A DNA stretch of 64,000 bases, taken from Daphnia carinata (Eukaryota; Arthropoda; Branchiopoda; Diplostraca; Daphniidae). Numbering within the stretch: position 1 is the stretch's first letter; each line of letters begins with the position of its first letter. A program made the position numbers and the translations under genes. The DNA is taken from contig NC_081340.1 of assembly GCF_022539665.2 (NCBI RefSeq), positions 3,844,001-3,908,000 of the forward strand, written 5' to 3'. The notes below the pieces were generated by a model. The model did no database searches. It was given only the letters and a program-made list of their open reading frames with translations, and was not told the origin of the DNA. Shown here piece by piece: positions 26,942 to 38,505 of this stretch.

Positions 26942-27805
26942 GATAAATTTTCTCTTCTTTCCCTTTTCCGACTTAATTTTTAAATATACTTCAGCAAATT
27001 AAATGTTCACTGTTATGGTCGAGATTTTCTGGTAGTGGAAGAAAAATGGAAGCTCTTCTGTCCAGTGCTTACTGTTCAGTAGGAATATCTGTTTTTCAAT
27101 CTATATATTCCTGTTTCGTTAGCAGCAATAAATTATTTATGTGTACAGCCAGTTCAGTGTGCAGTCGGTAAATGGGCCAGCAACCAACTCATTTCTTTCG
27201 TCCTCCGGTACTGACATATTGGACTGTGCGTCTTTATAATGATGTATGTGCTTTTCACGTTGCTGTCTGTGTGATGGAATCTCATTACAGTTCATCATTC
27301 ATTCTTTCACTGGTTTGTATTTATTTTTATCGACGAACAAGTAACGTGTTGCATTCCAAACCCATTTGCCTGAAGTTTCAAACCCATGCTGAAGCTGAAG
27401 AGTGAGTGTTGCAGTAAGAGGTTTGTTTCGTCGGATTTATTATCACGTACAACAATAAAATAGTAATTTACATTCGATTTACCCTCACTTTATGACAAGT
27501 ATGATCATGTATCATCATATCACTATATCGTCTAGGCTTTTTTTGTGACTGTATCAATAGTTTGTTTATCTGGTTTTAATACAAGGTTTTAGCTCTGTGG
27601 TAGAGCGTCTAGCTATGGTACCTGTTGCTATGGGTTCAAAACTCAGTAGTCGGTGATACACTAGTTTATGTTATTGCACCAAAGGTTCATTTACTACAGT
27701 TTATCGTAAAGTGCTAGAAATTTGCCACGAAACAATCTACAAAATTATTTATTAAGTGTAAATCGATTGTCCATAAGTGACAAGAAAAAACTAAAATTGT
27801 TAATG
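26942..27805. other. NSF 3' flank with a tRNA-like fragment
   Basis: The NSF 3' untranslated region ends here (AATAAA at 27127). The rest shows no coding sequence. At about 27583-27655 a tRNA-like A-box (agctctgtggtagagc) and B-box (gggttcaaaact) occur with correct spacing but poor stems, so this is a tRNA-derived repeat fragment. Confidence 0.5.
27583..27655 (+). repeat. tRNA-derived fragment
   Basis: The D-arm-like agctctgtggtagagc is followed about 30 bases later by the T-arm-like gggttcaaaactc, the classic internal Pol III promoter arrangement. Anticodon and acceptor stems do not pair well, so it is not a working tRNA gene. It lies about 150 bases before another tRNA-like sequence that heads the third repeat copy. 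Confidence 0.4.
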
Positions 27806-27807
27806 TA

Positions 27808-27879
27808 TGACCCGTAGCTCAGTGGTAGAGCATCGGCGTGTTACGCCGAAAGTTAAAGGTTCAATTCCCAAGAGTGTCT
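27808..27879 (+). repeat. tRNA-like head of third repeat copy
   Basis: The A-box tagctcagtggtagagc, an anticodon stem tcggc/gccga with loop gtgttac (anticodon position GTT, Asn-like) and the B-box ggttcaattcc are clear. The acceptor and T stems do not close, so a functional tRNA is unlikely. It resembles the sequence at 1857-1927 and precedes the same repeat at the same distance. Confidence 0.5.
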
Positions 27880-28775
27880 AATAAAACGAAATTAATAAAT
27901 AGCTATCAATAGCTTCAACTGGTAAGTATGAATTCCGCACTATGTATTAAAAAACTGTATATGGATCTCAAAGATGGAGATTGTTGTGCATTTAGTTCGT
28001 ACCTGTATAATTAACAGATAAACAATGGAAGCAATGCTCACCATCAAAGGTGAGATTGTATTGAGCAAGGTAAATAAAAAAAAGTTGAAAAATGTAATGT
28101 GTGAACACAGCGAACACAGACAATGAATGAAACAAATTTTGCAAAAAATATTTAAAAAAAAAAAATTTTATTGACAATTCTCTGCACATTACAATTATTT
28201 TTGCAACTTTAAAAAGGCACAATAGCCCTTTCAAAAGTTGCCGTCAACCCAGGCAGGGGGAGACACTGCCTTGTTGACCCACCGGGGAGATTACCCGGTG
28301 ATTGGCTAAGAGAAGCCGGAAGAAGAGCCGAAGATATGGAACATTTTTACTGGAGCGATTAACCTTTAATTCGGATTTGCGGATAGCCACGTCGCCCTCC
28401 GTGAACACATCATCGGACTACGCGGACCCCCACGTCCCCTTTCCGGCCAGAGCCCTCCAAACCTCGGTATATGTTATTTTTATATATACCGTACAGTAGG
28501 GGCATGACCCCCTACGGGCTTATTATGAGTCAAGGGGAAACGGGGCTACGGAAAGGAAGGGAGCCCAGATATACACTTCAATTTTTTAAATATTAAATAC
28601 CGTAGGAGAACGTGAACAAAGTACAGAAATTCCATGTTGTCCATCCCATCATCACAATTTATTTAGTGTCTCGCTTCATTCAAGAACCTTTCCAGATCCA
28701 GTTTAAATATTAACCTATTTTAAGAATAGAAAAAAAATCGTTAAGCATACAATTTCTTGCCCAGACACGCACTAA
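27880..28775 (+). repeat. Third copy of the dispersed repeat
   Basis: In the same orientation as 2040-2830. The flanks (28010-28160 and 28600-28770) are recognisably homologous but clearly diverged. The core (about 28165-28600) is almost identical to the palindrome copies, including the 65-codon frame at 28302-28499. Over the same run of bases the core has very few differences and the flanks have many, a contrast that ordinary decay would not produce. Confidence 0.75.
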
Positions 28776-30618
28776 AATTTTTTAAATAACCAATACCGTA
28801 TTACAAAGAATGTGATCCAAGTGTGGAAATTCGACTTCGTGCTTCCAAGCTTTATCATTTGTCCGGTTTCTTGTCCCAAGCAAAAACCTTTTCAGATCTA
28901 TTATTTTTATAACTATAGGAAGTAAAAAAACCCCCATAGATTAGCAAATTAATTCTTCTATTTTGTATTCATCGCACTTAGCTTTATGATTATGTGAAGA
29001 TAATTCTCGCGGGTAACACCCTTGAATCCTGGACAGATTGTGCTGGATTAAATCCTGGAATCATCAGGCGAAATTGAATACCTCACCAAGAATCCTTTGA
29101 AAGAAATGACTGGATTTAGTATGTTGATCAAAACACATTAAGTCATTTGCTCCATTCCGCTGTTGAACTGTGCAGTATTTTCATCGCCCACGAATTAGTC
29201 ATTCAGGATGGCATTATCTTTCTTGACACTTCTAAAGTTCCTATGCGACATCCTTATCATGCTACACTTTTTTACCATACCATTTGCTTCCTCAATGTGT
29301 TCTTATGCACATACTTTATCTTTGATTCCTTTTAAGTTATGCAGCTACCAATCAATTTTTTGATTTCATCACTGAGAAGAACAGATGCATGTGTCTTGTA
29401 AATTTGTTGCAAGGCAGATGTTACTGCCTTAAAATCACCACACATTCTGTCTGGCTTTCATTCAGTCCACACAGCCTACATTTGGCATATTTTTTGCACA
29501 CACCCCCTAGAAAAATAAATGTTTAAATAAGACAGATGATTGATATTTATGTGACATAAGTGTACCATTTACCTCTCACACATTACATACTGGATAGGTG
29601 TTTGGGAAGTGTCAGCTGTACAAATTTTGTGCAACAACTTCAATATGTATTGTTGTTGTAATTGCTTAGGGCTCTCAATTCCGCAGCTGATGATCACAGA
29701 TATAATAACCTATTGAAAGGATTTCAAATTTTAATCAATGTGACATACAGGATATCATCTAAAATCACCGAGGACAGAATCTGGGTCACTAAAAATTCTA
29801 GCAGGAAAATGTTAGCCTTAATGGTATCATAACATAACAAAATATGCAAAAGGAAGATTTAAACTATGCCAAAGAGGTTTACTTGCTTAATTGAAAAACA
29901 AGGTATCGTATGTTGGCCGAATAGGTTAAAATGTTAAAGAAAAAATTGAATTTTAATACTGCGTTTTCGTAGTTCCAATGAAAACTGAAGTATTGGTGGA
30001 AATAGTAAACTTCTTCTGCCAAAAAATAACGGAGAGCACGTAAAAGTGCGAAAATGTACAATAGCAGATTTCTAGTAAAACGTTAGTGGAAAGAAATACG
30101 TGCAAAGTATTACAAACAGGCAACCGTAAGCAGTAGAAGATCAGACAAAATGTCGGACAATAGTCTTAGCAAATGCTATGGCAACGTCAGAGGGATGGGT
30201 ATTCCTGTTGCGTTGCCAAAATGCCACTGCCTATAGGGCTTAGGGCAACTTACCGGAGCTAGGCCAGAACAAAAAACATGTAGATTTCGAATAAGATAAA
30301 AAATCTATCCTTTTCGAGTAGGAAAACTGAGAACTAGGTATTGAAAAACAAATTATTAAGCAAAAAGAATAAAACATTCCAGTGTGTCTCAAGACGGTTT
30401 GGTGGTCTTCTTTATGGGTTGTGGGAAAAGTAGCGGTGTAGGGAACAGTTCACCTTGACATCACGGGTTTTTCCAAATGACCTGATAAGTTTTCAAGCAG
30501 TTAAAGCTCACAGACTAACGTGTAGAGTTCAGGCAGAGTCCCCTCTGAAATGAACTTTCACCATTGACGTCCTTGGACGGCACCTCTTCTCTAAGGAGAA
30601 GGCAAACGAACAAGTATG
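28776..30618. other. Intergenic region, no gene recognised
   Basis: AT-rich sequence. Short open frames (29147-29335 plus strand, 29879-30061 minus strand) are interrupted and match no family I know. Scattered coding-like stretches at 29.0-29.8 kb could be a decayed mobile element, but no domain can be named. Confidence 0.4.
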
Positions 30619-30625
30619 TATAAAA
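30619..30625 (+). promoter_or_regulatory. TATA box of Gly-rich gene
   Basis: A tataaaa motif stands 43 bases before the ATG at 30668. That implies a very short leader of roughly 15-20 bases, common for small secreted cuticle-type genes in arthropods. Confidence 0.5.
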
Positions 30626-30667
30626 CTGGTGAGTGGTCTTCTGAATTCAGTTGCTAACGCTATCAAC

Positions 30668-31457
30668 ATGGGTCAAGAAGTGCTGCTACTCGTTCATCCA
30701 AATGCAAAGGTCAGAGTCTGCACTTGTCTACTATACACTGTGCGCATTCAAAACCATTTAAATTTCTTTTTTCTCGTGGCTTGTTGGTTATACCACTCCA
30801 GTAAATAATATTGTTATTTTAGATTACTTGGAAAACTCATTAGGGAAAGAAAATGGATACTAATTAGATGATGTTTTAACATTGATTACAGTTCATGGTC
30901 GCATATTTGCTCTTAGCTTTTACCATTACAGCAGTCTCTGCAAGACCACAGTTCTTTCCGGCGGAATCGGTTGAGAGCACAGGGGAGGACGAAATCGAAG
31001 GAAGACATTTTTTCCACCGTCAGCCTTATAACCACAGACGTCCTTTCACCGGACATCGTCCATTTGTAGGTCCTTTCAGCTCTTTCTCCGGAGGAGGCCT
31101 ACATAACAGTGGTCTGTTCTCGCCAAGTGCCGGAAATTTCGAACCAAGCGGCCAGTTCTTTGGACCAAGTCAGTAAAACAAATTTTAGAAAATTATTTGC
31201 TACAAAAATATAACTGTGCATAATGTTTTACCTGGGTAGATATTGGAGGTGGTTCAGCGACTGCTCTCGGATTCGCGAACACAGGAAACGGAGGAGGTTC
31301 GGCAATTGGTTTTGGATCAGCAGGAAACGGCGGAGGACAAGCCACTGGAATCGGCATCGCTCAAGCACCTCTGGGCGGCTTTGGTATGGGAGTTGGTCTG
31401 GCAGTTGCCACGCCATTTGGAAACACAGCTCAAGGACAAGCATTTTCATTAGGATAA
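30668..31457 (+). CDS. Small Gly/Phe-rich secreted protein
   Basis: Three exons (30668-30709, 30892-31168, 31240-31457) encode 178 residues. Exon 1 gives MGQEVLLLVHPNAK; exon 2 opens with FMVAYLLLAFTITAVSA, a signal peptide with probable cleavage before RPQFFP. Acidic and then His/Arg/Pro-rich stretches (HRRPFTGHRPFVGPF) lead to a C-terminal half dominated by Gly, Ala, Ser and Phe with units like GNGGGSAIGFGSAGNGGG. As in the two Pro-rich genes, the first intron falls just before the signal hydrophobic segment, after a codon for K. The make-up fits cuticle, peritrophic or other extracellular matrix proteins; no named domain is present. AATAAA at 31468-31473, directly after the stop. Confidence 0.82.
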
Positions 31458-31685
31458 CTCGCTAGAAAATAAATGATAACTCTCTGATTCAGCCAAACAT
31501 TTACTATTTGATCTGCCATGTCAAGGAATAGCAAACAATGGCAACCAACAGTAAATCTAGAATAAGAGCATCCCAAAACATTTCACACAGTGTATTTGAT
31601 GTGCAAATATAACTTACAGCCAAATGACAAAGAAGTTGTAATATTGTAAGATCCATTCACCTAAGTTGACATAATCAATAGATGT

Positions 31686-32381
31686 TTAGCGTTCAAGCTG
31701 GGATTTTTGAATTGCATTCTCAACTGAGTTTCTTAGAAGAGCAATGACTTGACTTGGATCAGATGCACCAGTAATTGCTGTTCCCGAGACAATCATATTT
31801 GCACCAGCTTCAGCACAGACATCAATAGTGCTAGGTCCAACTCCACCATCAACTTCAATGTCTAGATATGGAAAATTTGTCCTCAGATATTGGACCTTAC
31901 TCATCATGTCTTCCATGAAAGATTGACCTCCAAATCCTGGTTCAACTGTCATTATCAAAACTACGTCAAAAAGATCTGAGTAGGGTAAAATGGTTTCAAC
32001 AGGTGTTCCAGGCTTTAAGCCTACACCAACTCTCATTCCAGATTCTTGAATTTTCCTACAAAGAGTGGGAATGTCTTCACAAGCTTCAGCATGGAATGTG
32101 TACTGATTTGCTCCTGCATCTGCCATGCTTTCTACCCATTTCTCGGGATTCTGTACCATCATGTGCATGTCAAAGTAGACGTCGGGCATTTTCGGCCGTA
32201 GACATTTAACAATTGGGTGTCCAAAAGTAAGATTAGGAACAAAATGACCATCCATGACGTCTAAATGCAAGTAATCTGCTCCACTTTGCATCATTCTACG
32301 ACACTCGTCGGCTAGGCAAGATAAATCGGCACACAAAATAGAAGGACCAATCTTACAAGAAGGATGCGAATGTCCAGACAT
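31686..32381 (-). CDS. RPE: Ribulose-phosphate 3-epimerase
   Basis: RPE interconverts D-ribulose 5-phosphate and D-xylulose 5-phosphate in the pentose phosphate pathway, in the cytosol. The 231-residue TIM-barrel protein is intact in a single exon (human 228). Visible family motifs are IGPSILCADL, the metal-binding His and Asp in LHLDVMDGHFVPN, His in FDMHMMV, the loop MTVEPGFGGQ, the catalytic Asp in EVDGGVGP, and the phosphate-binding GANMIVSGTAI. An in-frame ATG 60 bases upstream (32441) would add 20 residues with no family match, so the start MSGHSHPSCKIGPS is preferred. Lack of introns is unusual next to its many-exon neighbours; the reading frame shows no sign of decay. Confidence 0.95.
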   Translation of the reverse strand: MSGHSHPSCKIGPSILCADLSCLADECRRMMQSGADYLHLDVMDGHFVPNLTFGHPIVKCLRPKMPDVYFDMHMMVQNPEKWVESMADAGANQYTFHAEACEDIPTLCRKIQESGMRVGVGLKPGTPVETILPYSDLFDVVLIMTVEPGFGGQSFMEDMMSKVQYLRTNFPYLDIEVDGGVGPSTIDVCAEAGANMIVSGTAITGASDPSQVIALLRNSVENAIQKSQLER

Positions 32382-34216
32382 GTTGACAGTTATTTGTTGC
32401 ACCTTCTTCTTTACTGACTCGAACACTAATGAGAGTTTCAAGTTCAGATTAGTTTAACTTGTCTAAAGTCTACCGTCTACTCTACTTGGTTTTTACCGAT
32501 ATATGTCAATCCGCAGACGACTATGTAACCTTGACAACAAACGCTAAGGCCATCTGTTAACAAAGAGATCAAGAACCAATTGGAGTTGGTGGTTTAAATT
32601 GTGAAATTCGAATCCTTGGCCTTTTTCTTTTCCTCTACTATTCAACCATAGTCATGATTCACAGATTCCTTTTCTTAAATAAAAAAATTACACCTAAGCT
32701 GCTACTTTGATACACGAATAATACTTATACTCTATTCTATTTATTTGCGTGGGTATCAAATCAAAAGTAATAATATTCCTCTTCCTCTAAATTCGCCTTG
32801 CAAATCAATTCAAATATCCTGAAAAGCCCGTACTTACCAATCATTTATTGCGTTTCGACAGAGACGGAACCAAGTGGAAACACTCGTGTCATGATACATA
32901 AATGTGCAATCCTAACCTTGCAACTAAATGCCACGGAGTCTATTTTTCTTCTGCATGGAATGAATACAGAATATCCTGCTACCGTATGGCTTTGTCGTTG
33001 TTCCTTTATAGCCGTATCATCTGTATTATTCAACCACAAGAAGGATCTGTTGCATATACCATGCTGAAACCTGAGGATCACTAAGAAACAAATATTTTCA
33101 TTCAGGTAAGACCATCAGCGATGAATCTTTGGACAACCTACATATTGGATGGGAAACTTTGGAGGTTCAAGTGTTTCTAAATTACTGTCTCTAAAGAACA
33201 GGCCCTCTCTAGACGTATTCAGTCTTGAACAGCTGCTCTCCTCGTGCTCTCGTTAACGGGTACAGAAAATCGATGTTTGCTATCGCAAATCTATCGATCT
33301 TTTTTACCTCTGTTGCTACGCCCCTGCGTTATGTCCGTGTTCCTCCTTGTATCTTATTACTGCACTGCCGTGGCGAACGTACATTTTCGCTCGCTTTAGA
33401 TACCTTTCAGTTAAACCAACCAAGCTTCCGTTTTCGTTTCAGGTCATTGCCATAAGCTTTTTTCTTGCATTCTACACGTTTCTTACTGTATGGTTTATAC
33501 AATGCTACAATACTTTCACCGCGATCTATGTCTATAATTGGCCAAGCTTTATTGACCGGTTTCCAGCAATGACGTCAATGCTTCTTCTTGTGTAAATGCG
33601 TCACAATCTCGTAGCCCTTTCGACAATCGCAAACACAACGGGTGTGTTCGCTAGTGTTTCGTACTCAATAATTACTCACTATACGTAATAGTTGGTGAGT
33701 ATATCGTGGAGGCGATGCCTAGGCGTTAGAAAACATATCAAGTTGCATAAAAACATAAGCTGGGATTCTTCCTTTACGCGTTTCTGTTATGGCCGGTATA
33801 TTTCTGAGTATGATCAATCACTTCTTATCATAGCGATAGCACACAATGTGGGCATTTTGAATTCTTCATTTCGCTTGGGCTTTCACACCAGTTATGCATA
33901 TGTATTGAAAATGATATCTACTGACAATGCTTGATGCTTATGTCAAAAGTTCCAAACGTGTACGGTATATATAACTGTCTATTATTTTCTTTAAATAATA
34001 TTTATGTACTGTATATGTGTAAAACATAGGACAACAACCGTTTAAGAAATGAAACGCACTCAAATGCGTTCTCACACAGCCCGATGATATCTAAACGAAC
34101 ACACGGTGATCAATAACAAGAAAATCGAAGAAGTTTTCTTGTGCAGAGTGTTACGTGCGTTTTACCATAACGGTGCTCACCCGTTACCTTGATTTAGAAA
34201 AAATAATATAACATAC
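32382..34216. other. Intergenic region between RPE and neurensin-like gene A
   Basis: No gene seen. Open frames at 32798-33084, 33225-33595 and 33692-33934 overlap on different strands or frames and look random. The RPE promoter should lie just right of 32381; there is no obvious TATA. Confidence 0.45.
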
Positions 34217-35191
34217 TTAGTCTTTGGGTTGAACGGATTGAAGCTGCTGAAAAACGGGTATTTTTTCATTGGTGGTCGAGGCGACCAAACCCGAATAGAA
34301 GAAAGTCGGATGATTCTTGGAATGAACTGAAAGTAAACAATTCTTAAGAGCTTGATTGATCTGAGTGATTTGTGACGTCTCTCCTTCGTCTGCCCATTTT
34401 GATGGGTGGCTGCCCGGTGGGAAGATGAGAGTCAGGAGGAGCAAAAAGCATCCGAAGCATGTAGCTATCCCTCCGCCCATTTTTAGTGTATCCAGCACGT
34501 TGTTGTGCTCCATAGCCTGGCGGTCGAGGATGTTAAAGGATGAAATAGACGGTTCGCTATTGCTCGAATGGGCTGACATCCACATCTTCACATCATTGTC
34601 TTCCATTTGACTAACGAGGGCTGAGTGACGAGGAAGAAGGAAACCCAGCAAGAGACATGTCACACCAAGCAGAACAATCAACGATCCAACGCTGAATGAC
34701 CACGCAAAGCAGCGGCGGTGAACGTGCCAACATTCAACTTCACTTTTACTATTCCCGGCCCCTGCAGACAGGATTGCAAAGTAGTCGTCTTCATCCTCCT
34801 TCAGGAAAAACAGAAAAATAACATTAATGAAAGAAATCCGAAATAAATGGTAGGCAAATTGCTACCTTACCGGTTCGATTATGCGCACAATTTTGGCGTC
34901 AGTATCGCCATCTGTGATGCCGTAGAAGTTGTTCAGGTAGTGTTTCACACCGAAGAATGGAGCACATCCCACGGCTTCCGCCTCCAAAATTTTCTTCGTT
35001 CCGTCCAGTGACTGCTTGGTACTCTGGCCACCCTTTGTACTCGCTTGTTTTATGTAACAGTCTTTTTTGACGTTTGCTACTGGTTGCCGAGACGTAGCGG
35101 CGGCTGCGGTTACGTTTTCTGAATTTCCGGGCTGCTCTTCCGTTGTTTCCGCTGTATCAGTCTCAGCCTCGGTTTCCGCCAGACACTCCAT
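34217..35191 (-). CDS. Neurensin-like vesicle membrane protein (copy A)
   Basis: Two exons (34871-35191, 34217-34798) encode 300 residues. Neurensins are small two-pass proteins of neuronal vesicles, first described in neurite outgrowth. Family features appear in order: a short conserved motif (FGVKHYLNNFYG; vertebrates have YGVRSYLHxFYE), TM1 (VGSLIVLLGVTCLLLGFLLP), a loop with ILDRQAMEHNNVLDTLKMGG, TM2 (IATCFGCFLLLLTLIFPPG) and a C-terminal LQSVQPKD like the vertebrate VQNVQP/IQPK tail. The long acidic, Gln/Thr-rich N-terminus is an extension. The start MECLAETE was chosen over an upstream in-frame ATG (35359) because the paralogue starts MNCLVETK at the same place. It pairs with the DEG/ENaC gene upstream (38.5-40.8 kb) in a duplicated cassette. 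Confidence 0.85.
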
Positions 35192-38100
35192 CGCGAACGG
35201 CCAAACTCGAATGGGACGTTCAATATGGCGTCGAGTTTGCTGTTGCTGAAGAAACAGTGAAACCGTCGGAGGCTGATGTTCGCTTATAGAGATAGACGAC
35301 GTCATTGCTGCTGGTTGGCGCCGGCGCAAGCTATCCCGGCAAATGCACGTAGGTGGCACACATCACCCTTTACTGGAAGGTTTTCTTTTTTTTCCCCGTA
35401 TGGATTGAGCCTTTCTGTCCGCTCTTCCACCTGTACTGCGTCGCACTTAGGTTTAACTAGATCCTACACAAGTTTGGGTACTATCTTGTGGGATTTAGAC
35501 AAAGTTTTTAATTTCTTGGCAAGAGAGGATAAAGTGCCGTTTCTACGAACACGGTGCGGACCGTTCTCCGGATCGTCACACTTGCATTTGTATGTAAAAC
35601 AACATTTACAGCTTATAGGAGGACACGGCTTGGAAACGAAGAGTATGCGAACCAAGGCAGGACCGTGGACTATTTATGTGTTCGCAGCAAAATGGAAAAA
35701 AGCGTTGGATCAAATGACGCAGGCGCTCAAAGAAGAAATTAAGAAAAAAGCAATAGAGTCTAAGCTATGAGAATATTAATCAAATGAGCTCGAGAATGTG
35801 AATAGGAACAGAACAAAATTTCAGTCCTTCACAAAAGATCAAAATTGCTTGAAATTCTGAGCTTAATGCGCAGAGTAAATGAGAATCGGTCATCGAGATT
35901 GCATACAAGAGATGGGTAAACTTTAAATAAGGTCATATAAGCCGAACATTTTCATTAGACAGATGCTGGAAACAAATACTGATTTACATTGCACAAGAGG
36001 ACGGAGGCGTCCCTCTGATTCCGCGGCAATCACTTCTGTCTATTTACTAATACTGACTTTATAGATACGACAGAATGAGATAAAATTATAGAATCAGTCG
36101 AAAACTTAAAGTGAATCATAGTTAATATACTGTCATGGAAGGCCTTAACTGCATCCAACTCAAATTCTTTCCCCCTTTGTTCCCTGCTTTACGAATCCGC
36201 CTGCGTAGTCTTCGATAAAAGAATTCCAAAGTTTTGTTATGCCATGTACGTTATATAAAAAAAACGGTTAAGCGAATATTACGGGAAGCAGTTGATTGGA
36301 TCTAAAACCCACAATGAACGTCACGAAGGCCACATTCCTATCAGTAATCACGCGAATGCGTTTTATATGGCTTACGAGGTTATTGGCATGCCTATACTGT
36401 ACTAGACATTTTCCCGGCCTTCATTCCTAATGGACAAAAAAAAAGAATGATGCTGCAGGTTATTATAATTGAAAATGCTTATTTGGTAATAACATTGTTA
36501 TGCATTTGATATAAAAAGAAGAAATGGGAATCATGATTAACGTATTGATATTGGAGCATTCTTTGTGTAGAAGCCTATGTCTGTGGGGTGGATCTGAAAT
36601 TGAACCCAATCAAGCCCTATACTAAACTTTAAGGAAGTCAATAATAATACAAATTCGCCATGTATTCAGTGAAGCTATCGATATTGTGTGTTATCGTAGT
36701 CAAGCAGTCAGTCGTAGTCCATTGCTTCATAACGTTGCATGACTGATAACCTTTAGACTCTTCTTTACAGAAGCTTACCATTCCAATTAAGAAGAATTCC
36801 CAAGATACCCAATAATGTTCGACGCTTAATCAATAAGTTTTAGTGGGCGTTCACTACTAATGCGTTAATTATAAAAGTTTTTGGAGGTGAAGAGTTTAAC
36901 ATAGAAATCCACACTAGTAGCACTCTATCATTTACATGACTATCATATATGATATATGATGTAAGAAAAACAAATGAAAAACTGAGCTAGTTACCTTTCA
37001 GTATCTCCTGCCTGAAGCTGTTGAGAAGTCTTCCTTTTTCGCCATCAGAACAGGCACTTGTATACTGTTTTCTTCTACATAATAGCACTCGAACATACGA
37101 ACGACTGTGCTCATACTGATTAACTTGCAATTTCAAAGTCAGATCAAGGACATTCACTAACAAATGTGAAATGAAAATCGACCTGAAATGCAATCATAGA
37201 ACAGCTATAACTTTTCACTACAAGTTTCACCATTTTAAAGTCCATTAACCTTGAGGTTGTTATATTACACTTACGTTACAACCAGATGAAGAATAATCGA
37301 CACAAACTCGCAATACTTGCACAGGAAAATTAAGTCTGACAGACGCAGACGCACACACACACACAGCTGTAAGCTATTACAGTTGACACTGCACCTGAAA
37401 GGTATTCCGTATAGTGTAGGAAAGTGTCAGATGCTTGCGAAAACAAAAGAATGCGCACAAGCGATTTACGTCACGGAACTTTTACCCATGTATGTTTTAG
37501 TAAGAGAAAAGAATGTGTGCGACACTACCAATCTTCCGCCAGCTGGTTGCCATATGAATTTGTAATTTATTGACAAGAGCTTTCGCAACTGATTTGATCA
37601 ATAAAGACATACGAGAAGAAACAAGAAAATTTTTATTGAAAACTGAAATCACTGTAGCTAATACGTAAAAGAATAAATCAAAACGAGAAATGATGCCAGA
37701 AATTTCATAGTTCTTTATCCTCCCGTTTTTAGTAATCTATTTTTTTTTTTTTTTCTCGAGTTTTTTTTTTAAGAAAAATGCAGACCCTTCAAGGTCCGTA
37801 ACTTGGGGCGCTATTAAAGTGCAACTGATCGATCGAAATGCACTCCAATCCATCTTGTATGTGAATTGCTGCAAATGTGTGTTGTTGGTAAAAGGTCTAT
37901 CTCATTGTTTCACGATTGTGGGTTAGATTTATACTAAAGCTCAGCCGGCTTAAAAATCTCTAGCCCCAAAGTGCTGTATGCTAAAAGAGATGGAGTGCTG
38001 TGATCAACAGACTCCAGTGGGCGTACTCGAGATAACATCGATTGTCCCAGTTTAAGTTAGGGAACAGATCGAAGAAAAACATCGAAGAAAAACAATAATG

Positions 38101-38505
38101 CTAATGGTAGTAGACGATGAAATGTTTCCTTTAAATGGTAAAACATGAAATAGAAAAATGTCAACAACACGTTATCTAGAAAACCTGCGAAATTATGAAT
38201 TCGCGACTTTAGTTTGAACATTTAGTGTAACACGAGTTTAACACCTGATGTTCTCTCATATCTGACCAATGAAATCCTGAAAAAGATTTAATTACATCAA
38301 ACAGTCATCCATTGATAAGCATGAACGAAGCTAAACAAGCTCAGGTGGGAACACACGTCTTTCCGCACGCTCGTCTTCGGACACTAAAGGCAACTAGCTT
38401 AATAAAAGTTAAAGAGATTCTCTTTTAACTTAAAGGACTACGGTTTGATGAATTGTTACATGGCTATAAAAATGTTTGACTACGAATACGGGAAGAGGGC
38501 TTGCT
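35192..38505. other. Intergenic region with one possible small plus-strand coding stretch
   Basis: Mostly non-coding. An open frame on the plus strand reaching the stop at 35768-35770 has a protein-like stretch from about 35490 (see separate entry). The remaining 2.7 kb shows no gene; a T-rich run lies near 37740-37770. Confidence 0.4.
35488..35770 (+). CDS. Possible small coding exon, product unknown
   Basis: A continuous frame ends at 35770 and carries protein-like text (LDKVFNFLAREDKVPFLRTR, then HLHLYVKQHLQL, then GPWTIYVFAAKWKKALDQM) finishing in a lysine-rich tail. It runs away from the neurensin-like gene on the other strand, so the two could share a promoter. No start or upstream exon could be fixed, no domain is recognised, and the duplicated neurensin-like gene has no matching sequence at the same place. 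This may be a chance open frame. Confidence 0.25.

Noticed and set aside
27808-27879. Functional tRNA gene (Asn, GTT)
   Set aside because: Internal promoter boxes and anticodon stem are good, but the acceptor ends do not pair.
29147-29335. Possible transposon fragment
   Set aside because: Neighbouring frames look faintly coding, but no domain, terminal repeat or second copy supports a call.
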